Source: Chitinophagaceae bacterium (lineage in GTDB: Bacteria > Bacteroidota > Bacteroidia > Chitinophagales > Chitinophagaceae). Taken from it: a stretch of DNA of 39,817 nucleotides. Shown one piece after another: positions 1-7,481 of the stretch; within the stretch, counting starts at the first letter, position 1, and every line of letters starts with the position of its first letter. The notes beneath the pieces were generated by a model. That model made no database searches, was not told the origin of the DNA, and saw nothing but the letters and a program-made list of their open reading frames with translations. Made by a program: the position numbers and the translations under genes. The DNA lies in contig JAIXOJ010000066.1 in the NCBI GenBank assembly GCA_027486835.1, positions 1 through 39,817 on the forward strand. The letters are read 5' to 3'.

Positions 1-297
1 AAAAGTCTTTTTAACCTCGTTTTCAATTTTGAAATACACTAAAAAAATTATTTCAAGCGCATTCGTACTGCAAAATGAACCAAAAAAGTCTTTTTAACCT
101 CGTTTTCAATTTTGAAATGCACTAAAAAAATTATTTCAAGCGCATTCGTACTGCAAAATGAACCAAAAAAGTCTTTTTAACCTCGTTTTCAATTTTGAAA
201 TACACTAAAAAAATTATTTCAAGTGCATTCGTACTGTAAAATGAACCAAAAAAGTCTTTTTAACCTCGTTTTCAATTTTGAAATACCCTGAAAAATA
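1..297. repeat. 83-bp tandem repeat, about 3.5 copies
   Basis: The motif AAAAGTCTTTTTAACC recurs at 1, 84, 167 and 250, so the period is exactly 83 bp. Three copies are complete and the fourth breaks down near 287-297. Copies differ at only a few bases, such as TACACT versus TGCACT and AAGCGC versus AAGTGC, so the duplications are recent or homogenised. Each unit holds a small palindrome, TTTCAA-TT-TTGAAA. The array starts at the window edge and probably continues upstream. Positions 298-486 are AT-rich, and I see nothing else there beyond possible upstream sequence of the next gene. Confidence 0.95.
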
Positions 298-486
298 ATT
301 ACACGGTCAATTTATTTCCAAATCGATATTTGAAACACTGTTTTTCTTAGGAAATCACTTACAAACGACAAGAAAAACATGAACTAGCCATTTATTCCAA
401 ATAATGGCCAAAAATTAACACAACTGAAACAAGATATTTTCCAAGATAATTACAAAAACTTTTTTTCTTGTAACAAACAATATACC

Positions 487-1268
487 ATGGTAGTGATATT
501 AAGAAAGTTAAGCCCTGCGCCAGAAAGCGCGGGAGGCGGCGATACCAAAACATCCTCACCGACTAAAGACCCTGTGGTGACGGAATCAACAGCCCCCGCT
601 GACACCGAGGAAACGGTAGAAGTGAAACACAAAAACATCATGCCTACCAAAGAGGCTGATATATTATCTACTGCACAGCGTGCATCGGCAAAATGGCAGA
701 CAAACACTGACCTTAAATTGCGCTGGACAACGCAAGCAACTTTTGATGGCGTTGTGAAAAGCTATGCAGATAAAGTAGGTCGAACGCTTTCGGTAAAGGG
801 GATGAAAAAAACCCACAATGACAATCTAAAAGGGACGCTTAAAAACATCAAAACTGGTACAGTTGAAGTAAGAGCTTACATCAGAAAAAAATTTAAAAGT
901 CACGGAGAAAAAGCCCAATATGGACGCTATGGCATCGTGAAAATAGGGGGGGCTTATTCGTTGCCAAAAGATATGGATCAATTAAAGTTGGCATTGCCGC
1001 TTATGCTCGCCGCAGTTAAAGCTGACGGTTTTGATAAAGAAGAATACGGCGAAACATTTTGGACAGATGCACTGCTGCTTTCTTGTCGGCATTAGAGAAC
1101 GTAGAATCATCGGACACTTCAATAGCCACCGACGTAGCGGCAAAAGCTTTGCTGAAGAAAAATGTAGAAAAGCACTTGAGGGCATTGATATATTTAATTA
1201 TAAGCAACATGCCCGATTCTTGGCAGGCCGAGTTGAGGGCTTGGGGTTATGACAAAGTGAGGAGCTAA
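487..1268 (+). pseudogene. Hypothetical protein, frameshifted near its C-terminus
   Basis: I cannot assign a function. The first frame runs 487-1095 (202 aa) and ends abruptly after EEYGETFWTD. From about 1059 the -1 frame stays open to 1268 and supplies a plausible C-terminal part (SALENVESSD, KKNVEKHLRAL, SWQAELRAWGYDKVRS). Together they make one charged, soluble protein of about 260 aa with no signal peptide or membrane segment. A single-base deletion around 1065-1090, or a sequencing error, would explain the break. ATG 487 gives a low-complexity Pro/Thr/Glu-rich leader of 51 residues. ATG 640 (MPTKEADIL) is an equally plausible start and may be the true one. A strong terminator follows at 1353. 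The gene sits beside a tandem repeat, and a similarly small unassigned gene (38467-39093) sits beside another repeat at the far end of the window. Confidence 0.6.
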
Positions 1269-1352
1269 CTACTTTGAAATAAACAAAGCGATGGGTTTAC
1301 GACAACTAAAATACTAGTTTCATTTGAATATTTCGTGCTGTTATTAAGGCAT

Positions 1353-1385
1353 AAAAAAGGCTTGTAATTGTTGCAAGCCTTTTTT
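1353..1385 (+). terminator. Rho-independent terminator after the frameshifted gene
   Basis: The arms AAAAAAGGCTTG (1353-1364) and CAAGCCTTTTTT (1374-1385) are perfect complements around a 9-nt loop. The stem ends in a T run, so it should terminate + strand transcription, and the A run on the left makes it work in either direction. It lies 84 bp after the stop at 1268. The rest of the 1269-1608 gap is AT-rich, with nothing further that I recognise. Confidence 0.85.
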
Positions 1386-1608
1386 GTTTACATGGTTTTC
1401 TGTTTCAGCAATTGTAAAAACAATCTTTTCCCAAATAGTATATTCTTAATGCCAATAATTAAAAAATTGGAGTAAATAATACATACGCCGTTGAAGTATT
1501 TTGATTCTTGAATTATTTCCAATTCCAGAATAATCCAAGATAAAAAAGGAGACCTTTAAAGAAATGATTTTGAAGTTTTTAAGTATTTTTGAGTTCAAAT
1601 GAAAAAAA

Positions 1609-1836
1609 ATGCCAGCAACATTAGAAAAGTTTGATTTATTGGAAGATTTTGAAAAAAGGGAAGTATCTGATTTTATTGATTTTTTATTATCAAGAAAGAA
1701 AAATAAAAATCTTACGCTGCCAATTAGCGATTTCCCAGAATCACTTCAGTCCGTATCTGTTTGGAATGAGGAAGACTTACAAGTATTTGAACAGTCAAGG
1801 TATGATTTCAATAAAATACAATCATTAGAATGGTAG
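1609..1836 (+). CDS. VapB-type antitoxin (DUF2281-like)
   Basis: This 75-residue protein looks like the small antitoxins paired with PIN-domain toxins in Bacteroidota. An amphipathic N-terminal helix (LLEDFEKREVSDFIDFLL) is followed by a basic stretch, and the C-terminal half (VWNEEDLQVFE...FNKIQSLEW) ends in the tryptophan-containing tail usual for this group. In characterised VapBC pairs the antitoxin wraps the toxin's active site and represses the shared promoter. The stop codon overlaps the ATG of the downstream toxin frame (1830-1836), which implies translational coupling. The assignment rests on size, layout and sequence resemblance. Because the partner toxin has an in-frame stop, this antitoxin may now have no live toxin from this locus. 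Confidence 0.75.
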   Translation: MPATLEKFDLLEDFEKREVSDFIDFLLSRKKNKNLTLPISDFPESLQSVSVWNEEDLQVFEQSRYDFNKIQSLEW

Positions 1837-2201
1837 TCGATAGCACAATATTTATTGACCATTTAAGAAGCATTGATAAAAGCTAAACAATCTTAACGGA
1901 AATCGTCGGCAAAAATGAATTGTACGTTTCTGTTATTAATGTATATGAGCTATACATTGGTGCAACAACTGAGCAAAAACAAAAGGATGTAAATATAATT
2001 TTACAAAGTTTCAAATGCTTGCCAATGACAGAGGCAATTGCAATTCGTTCTTCAGAAATATATCTAACGCTAAAGAAATCCCACCAATTAATTGACATTC
2101 GTGATATTTTCATTGCAGCTACTTGTTTAGTGTATCAACTTCCCTTAAAAACTTTAAACAAAAAACACTTCACCCGCATTGATGGCTTAATTGTATTGTA
2201 A
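1830..2201 (+). pseudogene. vapC: VapC-type PIN-domain toxin, interrupted by a nonsense codon
   Basis: The frame opens with MVVDSTIFIDHLRS, the typical PIN-domain start with catalytic Asp4. It meets TAA at codon 19 (1884-1886) and then continues open in the same frame to 2201. Read through the stop it encodes 123 residues, normal for VapC, with all expected acidic residues: D4, E40 (NVYELYIG), and D89/D92 (IDIRDIFIAATC). VapC enzymes are Mg-dependent RNases, many cutting tRNA or rRNA. Only one base separates the sequence from an intact gene; TAA could derive from AAA or CAA. Reinitiation at TTG 1920 would give a 93-residue fragment without D4, so it should be inactive. It overlaps the antitoxin gene by 7 nt. 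Confidence 0.8.
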
Positions 2202-2266
2202 AATAAAGACCCATTTCTTGTTTATTGGTACTCATTATGCCAATTAACAAATGAAAAAGACGCTTT

Positions 2267-2309
2267 AAGAAAGCTTACTGTTCCTTCATTATTGTACAGA
2301 AGCTTTCTT
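2267..2309. terminator. Hairpin between convergent genes
   Basis: The arms AAGAAAGCTT (2267-2276) and AAGCTTTCTT (2300-2309) are perfect 10-bp complements with a 23-nt loop. The hairpin lies between the end of the vapC remnant and the end of the minus-strand gene at 2361. There is no T run directly after the stem, so termination activity is only a guess from position and structure. Confidence 0.4.
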
Positions 2310-2360
2310 CGTTTGATATTTATTGGGTGTTCATTTTTGCTGCGTAATCAACTAATTTTC

Positions 2361-2687
2361 TCATTCCCCACAGCCCGACTTCCACGCATCGCAACGGTTG
2401 CGCCAATCTTGCTTGAATTGTTCTTTCTCTTCTTCGGTCATGTTTTTCCAGCGCGCTTTCCAGCCCTGCTGGGTGCCGCAACTGTTTCCACGCGTTCTAA
2501 ATCCGCCAAACAATATTTTGCTCAATACAAAGATCCCCAAAGCTTGTGTGTAATCAATTGGCTTTACGGCAACCACTTCCACTAAAATTTGATTCCACAG
2601 GTTCATTACCACATACCCTAACAAGCCAATACATGCAATTGCAAAGAGGGTGTACCCAATTATTTTTTTAATCCAAAAATGTTTCAT
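2361..2687 (-). CDS. Small single-pass membrane protein downstream of an ECF sigma gene
   Basis: This is a 108-residue protein. The N-terminus has a hydrophobic helix (about residues 9-30, IGYTLFAIACIGLLGYVV). A second moderately hydrophobic stretch (TQALGIFVLSKILFGGF) follows, and then a charged cytoplasmic-looking tail (WKNMTEEEKEQFKQDWRNRC). I know similar small proteins from Bacteroidota by pattern, but they have no named function. The start codon lies 14 bp after the stop of the sigma factor gene, so the two are almost certainly co-transcribed. That placement makes a regulatory role toward the sigma factor possible, for example anti-sigma or sensing, but there is no recognised anti-sigma domain. 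The region 2202-2360 before it holds only the hairpin described separately. Confidence 0.75.
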   Translation of the reverse strand: MKHFWIKKIIGYTLFAIACIGLLGYVVMNLWNQILVEVVAVKPIDYTQALGIFVLSKILFGGFRTRGNSCGTQQGWKARWKNMTEEEKEQFKQDWRNRCDAWKSGCGE

Positions 2688-2701
2688 CGGTCTTTCTTTA
2701 A

Positions 2702-3292
2702 TTAATAATTCACAATTTCATTATACAGCACTTGCAATCTTTTGCGCAGATGCAACACAGCATAACGCTTTCGAGAAATAAGGGTATTTACGGTTTCTTT
2801 GGTTTGCAGGGCAATGTCTTTAAACGATACACCATCTAGTTCGTGGAGAATAAACACTTGCTTTTGTTCTTCCGGTAGTTCATTCAGTGCTACATGAAGG
2901 GTTTCCCAAAAGAGGTTGCGCAGGTAAGTGGTTTCGGGGGTGTTACCCAAATCGGTGAGCATATCGGCCCAACCAAATAATCCGTTGTCATCATCCTCGG
3001 TGGTGTCGTCGCCAAAAACATCGTTCAATAATTCGGGCTTGTGCTTTCGTTTTACATCCACAATTCTATTGCGTGCTACCCTGAAAAGCCATGCCGTAAT
3101 TTGTTCAATGGGCTGTGTATTGCCAATGAACTGATAAAATACATCTTGCAAAATATCCTCCGCATCTGCTTCATTTTCTACCCGTTTCCGAATAAAACCG
3201 AGCAACCTTTTTCCATATGCAGCCACTACCGATGCAATATTTTGCCGCTGATTTTCTATCATGATAGCTTCTGCCGTTACTGCCAAACTCAT
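2702..3292 (-). CDS. ECF-type RNA polymerase sigma factor
   Basis: This 196-residue protein has the two-domain layout of ECF sigma-70 factors. Region 2 lies at about residues 25-80 (FIRKRVENEADAEDILQDVF, then AWLFRVARNRIVDVKRK), which contacts core polymerase and the -10-like element. Region 4 lies at about residues 135-190 (LPEEQKQVFILHELDGVSF, KDIALQTKETVNTLISRKRYA) as a helix-turn-helix for the upstream element. An acidic linker (DDTTEDDDNG) separates them. ATG 3292 is used here. An internal Met at codon 11 (MIENQRQ) is an alternative, because the first ten residues are not part of region 2. No FecR-type anti-sigma gene is adjacent. The only operon partner is the small membrane protein 14 bp downstream. 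Confidence 0.92.
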   Translation of the reverse strand: MSLAVTAEAIMIENQRQNIASVVAAYGKRLLGFIRKRVENEADAEDILQDVFYQFIGNTQPIEQITAWLFRVARNRIVDVKRKHKPELLNDVFGDDTTEDDDNGLFGWADMLTDLGNTPETTYLRNLFWETLHVALNELPEEQKQVFILHELDGVSFKDIALQTKETVNTLISRKRYAVLHLRKRLQVLYNEIVNY

Positions 3293-3940
3293 AGTACTTT
3301 CGTTGAGACGATTGGCTGAATCGAATATTGTAGGGTTAAAAAAATAAGTTTTCTTTTGAGCATGGTATTCCTGTTTACTTTATTGGTGATGGGGGGTTCG
3401 ATTTGTAATTGATTATGTATAAACATGAAAATGGAAAAAATTAGACCGTGGGGGGTTAATTATTTATCCCCCATAAAACCAAGCAATATTGGTAAACCTA
3501 TTGAAACAATTTCAAAAAGCCATTCTTGTTCAGAACATTTCAATAGCCATTTTTACTCGACCTCTTTTAAAATACACTTCATCTCTACTTTATTCGAAAG
3601 TCAGTTGTTCATTCATTGATTCAAAAAATCGCATTAAAACTGACAATCCTTCATGTAAGCGAAGCTATTAGTGACATTTTGTTTTTGCAATACATACGTA
3701 CACGAAAAGCCCAATAAATCAACATAATCCGTAACCAAAGTATCCTAACTAAACTCATTTTTGAAGCATTTTTTGGTAAAGAAACTTTGCCAACCTGTCA
3801 GTAAACAACCCAATGGTATTGTGTTTGATAGCGGCAAGCGCATTGTTGTCCATTTGCTAGTGTAGCAAAACAGGACTATAAAAGTTTCATTCCTGCTTAT
3901 TTTATAAATTAACTAACAGATTAACTCAACTGAACCAATT
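3293..3940. other. 648-bp intergenic region between divergent genes
   Basis: This separates the sigma factor gene (minus) from htpG (plus) and should hold both promoters. Two copies of TGGGGGGTT occur at 3390-3398 and 3449-3457, and the second can fold with CCCCC at 3468-3472. Short open frames here (for example 3425-3619) have no family resemblance and unnatural composition, so I do not call them. I did not find a full TTG-N17-23-TAnnTTTG promoter or a CIRCE-type inverted repeat upstream of htpG. Confidence 0.6.
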
Positions 3941-5818
3941 ATGCAAAAAGGTCAAATAAGGGTACAAACGGAAAACATCTTTCCGATTATTAAAAAGTTT
4001 TTGTACAGCGATCACGAGATTTTTTTACGCGAATTAGTAAGTAATGCTATTGATGCTACGCAAAAAGTGAAAACACTTTCTGGCATTGGCGAAGCAAAAG
4101 GCGAATTAGGCGATTTGCGTGTAGATGTAATTTTAGACACCAAAGAAAAAACCATCACCGTTCAAGATAGGGGCGTAGGTATGACATCCGAAGAGGTGGA
4201 TAAATACCTTAACCAAGTTGCTTTTAGTGGTGCGGAAGAATTTTTATCTAAGTATAAAGATGCCAACATTATTGGCCATTTCGGTTTAGGTTTTTACAGC
4301 TCTTTCATGGTGAGCGAAAAGGTGGAAGTATTGACCCAGTCTTTTAAAGAAGAGGCTGCTACCGTGTTTTGGAGTTGCGATGGTAGCCCCGAATTCGAAT
4401 TGTACGAGGTAGAAAAGAAAGATCGTGGTACCAAGATTATCATGTACGTTAACGCAGAAAGCGAAGAGTTTTTAGATGCTGACCGCATTAAAAAAATTCT
4501 TGAAAAATTCTGCAAATTCTTGCCGGTACCTATTTTCTTCAGCGAGGCTGGTGCGAAAGAAGAAGACATCAAGCAAATCAACAATCCTAACCCTATTTGG
4601 GTAAAAAAACCAAGCGAACTTACCGATGAAGATTACCAATCGTTCTATCGTGAGTTATACCCTTATGGCGAAACACCTTTGTTCTGGATTCATTTGAATG
4701 TTGATTATCCTTTTAACCTCACGGGTATTTTATACTTCCCTAAGATTAAACAGAGCTATGAAATTCAAAAGGATAAAATACAGCTATACTCTAACCAAGT
4801 ATTTGTAACCGATGAGGTAAAAGATATTGTACCAGAGTTTTTAATGCTATTGCATGGTGTGATTGATAGCCCAGATATTCCTTTGAACGTTAGCCGTAGC
4901 TATTTACAGGGCGATCCTAATGTGCGCAAAATCAATAACCACATTACCAAGAAAGTAGCAGATAAACTAGAAGAAATCTTTAGAAACGATCGTGTTTCTT
5001 TCGAAAACAAATGGGAAAGCTTAGGATTGTTTGTTAAGTACGGTATGATGACCGATGACAAATTCCTAGAAAAGGGCAATAAATTCCTCATTATGGAAGA
5101 TGTCACTTCGCCCAAAGAAGTAACTGGCGAGGATGGTCAAGTAACCACCCAAAAACAGTTTTACACCTTAGACGAATACAAAACCGCTACAGAAGCTACC
5201 CAAAAAAATAAAGACGGCAAAACCGTTATTCTCTACACAACCGATCCGGTACAACAGGATGCTTATACCCAAGCTTGCGTTGCAAAAGGTTATATCGTAG
5301 TAAAAGCAGAAACCTTGGTAGATGCCGCATTCATCAACCACATGGAAATGAAATGGGAGAATGTTGCCTTTGTACGCGTTGATTCCGATATTGTAGATAA
5401 CCTCATTGATAAACAAGAAAGCAACGAAAGCGTTTTGAGCGCAGAAGATGCAGAAACGTTGAAAAAAATGTTTGATTTACCAGTTAATAACCTACACCTA
5501 ACGGTAGAAGTGAAAGGCTTGGTAAACAATCCTGCACCAGTTGTGGCAACTCGCCCAGAATTTATGCGTCGTATGAAAGATATGGGTGCAGTTGGTGGCG
5601 GTATGGCAGCTTTCTATGCCAACATGCCTGATGAAGTTACTTTAACAGTAAACGGCAATCACCCAATTTACCAATCATTGCTGAAAGAAGCAGATATTGA
5701 TAAGCAAAACAAACAAGTTCGCAATTTGGCAGACTTAGCTTTGCTTTCTCAAGGGTTACTAAAAGGAAATGAATTAACCAACTTTATTAATAGAAGTGTT
5801 GAATTAATGAATGTATAG
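3941..5818 (+). CDS. htpG: Molecular chaperone HtpG (bacterial Hsp90)
   Basis: HtpG is the cytosolic ATP-dependent Hsp90 chaperone that helps client proteins fold, particularly under stress. The 625-residue length fits the family. The N-terminal GHKL ATPase domain (about residues 1-220) shows FLRELVSNAIDA with the catalytic Glu and Mg-binding Asn, DRGVGM (ATP-binding Asp), and the lid and glycine motif GHFGLGFYSSFMV. The middle domain (about 225-500) contains the segment RGTKIIMYV before it and the conserved DIPLNVSRSYLQ, whose Arg contacts the ATP gamma-phosphate. The C-terminal dimerisation domain ends in a Bacteroidota-like tail (GMAAFYANMPDE, NGNHPIYQSLL). It stands alone, followed by a strong terminator. 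Nothing looks damaged. Confidence 0.98.
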   Translation: MQKGQIRVQTENIFPIIKKFLYSDHEIFLRELVSNAIDATQKVKTLSGIGEAKGELGDLRVDVILDTKEKTITVQDRGVGMTSEEVDKYLNQVAFSGAEEFLSKYKDANIIGHFGLGFYSSFMVSEKVEVLTQSFKEEAATVFWSCDGSPEFELYEVEKKDRGTKIIMYVNAESEEFLDADRIKKILEKFCKFLPVPIFFSEAGAKEEDIKQINNPNPIWVKKPSELTDEDYQSFYRELYPYGETPLFWIHLNVDYPFNLTGILYFPKIKQSYEIQKDKIQLYSNQVFVTDEVKDIVPEFLMLLHGVIDSPDIPLNVSRSYLQGDPNVRKINNHITKKVADKLEEIFRNDRVSFENKWESLGLFVKYGMMTDDKFLEKGNKFLIMEDVTSPKEVTGEDGQVTTQKQFYTLDEYKTATEATQKNKDGKTVILYTTDPVQQDAYTQACVAKGYIVVKAETLVDAAFINHMEMKWENVAFVRVDSDIVDNLIDKQESNESVLSAEDAETLKKMFDLPVNNLHLTVEVKGLVNNPAPVVATRPEFMRRMKDMGAVGGGMAAFYANMPDEVTLTVNGNHPIYQSLLKEADIDKQNKQVRNLADLALLSQGLLKGNELTNFINRSVELMNV

Positions 5819-5856
5819 GAGTTAAAGATTGTCATAGGAGTGTTTTTTATTGGATT

Positions 5857-5888
5857 AGCCGGCCCCTTTTTAGGGGCTGGCTTTTTTT
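5857..5888 (+). terminator. Terminator of htpG
   Basis: AGCCGGCCCC (5857-5866) pairs with GGGGCTGGCT (5873-5882) around the loop TTTTTA, with one G-T wobble, followed by a run of T. It lies 39 bp after the htpG stop. The rest of the 5819-6145 gap is ordinary AT-rich intergenic DNA leading to the kinase gene, and I see no further element in it. Confidence 0.9.
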
Positions 5889-6145
5889 ATTTGGGGTAGA
5901 ATGTTTTTATCAACCCTTTCTGAAAACACGCTGCCTTAAATTTTGTCCCACCCCCTTGTTTGCGTAGCAATTTGATTAAAGTGTTTGTAGTTCTTTTGCA
6001 TCTAAAGCCGCTTAAGTATTGATGAAATTGTCCAAAAAATTCTTTTTAGCATTCCTAGCCCTCAATAAATTATACAACTATTAAGAAATCGGGCTATTTT
6101 CATTTTTCATCCAAAACTGAATCACTTTATTTATTCATTATTATT

Positions 6146-7351
6146 ATGCTTACACCCCCCATTCTTACCAGCGAACAAGAACGTATCTTAGAACTGTACA
6201 ACTATGAAATACTAGATACTTCTCCAGAAGAAGAATTTGAGGAAATTGTTCAGTTAGCTACTCAAATCTGTAAAGTGCCTATTTCCCTCATTTCACTTGT
6301 GGAAACTGGTCGTCAGTGGTTCAAAGCTAAAGTTGGCCTGGAACCTTACGAAACAAGTAAAGAAGTTTCCTTTTGTGCACATGCACTTGCTTGCGAAAAC
6401 GAATTGTTTGAAGTATGTGACGCATCTAAGGACTACCGTTTTTTCGACAACCCACTGGTAACCTCCAATCCTAATATCCGCTTTTATGCAGGCGTACCGT
6501 TGGTAAGTAAAAATGGATATAAACTCGGCACGCTTTGCGTTATTAATTCCGAACCTCAGCAATTATCTGAAGAACAGTCTTTTGCATTAAAGGTATTGGC
6601 TAGGCAGGTGATGAAGCTATTTGATTTGAGGCTCAACAATAAATTACTAGATGCACAAAAACATCGTTTAAAACAACAGGCCGAAATGCAGAACCGCATT
6701 ATCTCCATCATTGCGCATGATGTAAGAAGCCCGGTTGCATCACTTAAACAAATAGTTGACTTTAATAACAGCTTCCCGCTTTCAGATAATGATATAAAAG
6801 ACTTATTGAGCCTAGCTGGAAATCATCTTGACAGTACCTTATCGCTGCTTTCTGATTTACTTGACTGGGGTAGGCTACAAATGCAAGTGCATACTTCAGA
6901 GAATACTTCTTTTAACTTACATAAATTGGTGGTAGAAAAGGCGCATAATTTTCACGCTGCTATTTCCTTGAAAAATAATAAAATCGTCAATTTAATTGAT
7001 AAAGATTTGGTGATTTGCTCAGACTTAAACGCCATCAAGTTCATTCTTCGCAACTTAATCAGCAACGCTAATAAGTACACAGAAAACGGCTTAATTACGG
7101 TTTATGGCCAGAGAGAAAAAGAAAGAGTCCTAATAACTGTAAGCGATACTGGCATTGGGATGGATGAAAAAACCAAAAATGATTTGTTTCAAGGTGCTAG
7201 TAATATTTCCAAGTTGGGAACAAGGCGCGAGAAAGGTACAGGCCTTGGCCTTATGTTTACCAAAGATTTTATAGACATGATGCAGGCTACTATTTCTATC
7301 AACAGCGAAGTAGGTAAGGGTACTACCTTTTACATAGAAATGAAAGCTTAA
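6146..7351 (+). CDS. GAF-domain sensor histidine kinase (orphan)
   Basis: This 401-residue soluble kinase has an N-terminal GAF domain (about residues 25-165, with VSFCAHAL and FYAGVPLV, typical of GAF domains in hybrid sensors) that should bind a small ligand or chromophore. A coiled linker follows, then a HisKA dimerisation domain with H-box IIAHDVRSPVA. The phospho-acceptor is His191. The HATPase_c domain shows the N box NLISNANKYT, G1 DTGIGM and G2 GTGLGL, so it should be catalytically complete. No transmembrane segment is present, so sensing is cytoplasmic. No response regulator lies nearby and no receiver domain is fused, so its output partner is encoded elsewhere. The ligand cannot be inferred. 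Confidence 0.93.
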   Translation: MLTPPILTSEQERILELYNYEILDTSPEEEFEEIVQLATQICKVPISLISLVETGRQWFKAKVGLEPYETSKEVSFCAHALACENELFEVCDASKDYRFFDNPLVTSNPNIRFYAGVPLVSKNGYKLGTLCVINSEPQQLSEEQSFALKVLARQVMKLFDLRLNNKLLDAQKHRLKQQAEMQNRIISIIAHDVRSPVASLKQIVDFNNSFPLSDNDIKDLLSLAGNHLDSTLSLLSDLLDWGRLQMQVHTSENTSFNLHKLVVEKAHNFHAAISLKNNKIVNLIDKDLVICSDLNAIKFILRNLISNANKYTENGLITVYGQREKERVLITVSDTGIGMDEKTKNDLFQGASNISKLGTRREKGTGLGLMFTKDFIDMMQATISINSEVGKGTTFYIEMKA

Positions 7352-7357
7352 ATAAGG

Positions 7358-7454
7358 GTTAGGGATTGATTGTAAATATATTTTCCACCCCGTTACTGCC
7401 AATCTCAAGTAGCAAGTAATCATTTATTTAACAGGTTTGTCCCGAATCCCTAAC
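7358..7454. other. Long-loop inverted repeat between convergent genes
   Basis: GTTAGGGATT (7358-7367) and AATCCCTAAC (7445-7454) are perfect 10-bp complements 77 nt apart. They sit between the convergent ends of the kinase and glucosidase genes. The element could help end transcription in both directions, but there is no T run, so the role is uncertain. Confidence 0.4.
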
Positions 7455-7481
7455 TCGAATAACTAAACCCCAAACAAAACA

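Noticed and set aside
1060-1095. Programmed -1 ribosomal frameshift in the first gene
   Set aside because: No slippery X-XXY-YYZ heptamer in the zero frame near the junction and no obvious stimulatory stem, so a mutation or sequencing error is simpler.
3425-3619. Possible small gene between the sigma factor and htpG
   Set aside because: There is no family resemblance, overlapping frames are equally open, and composition resembles the non-coding surroundings.
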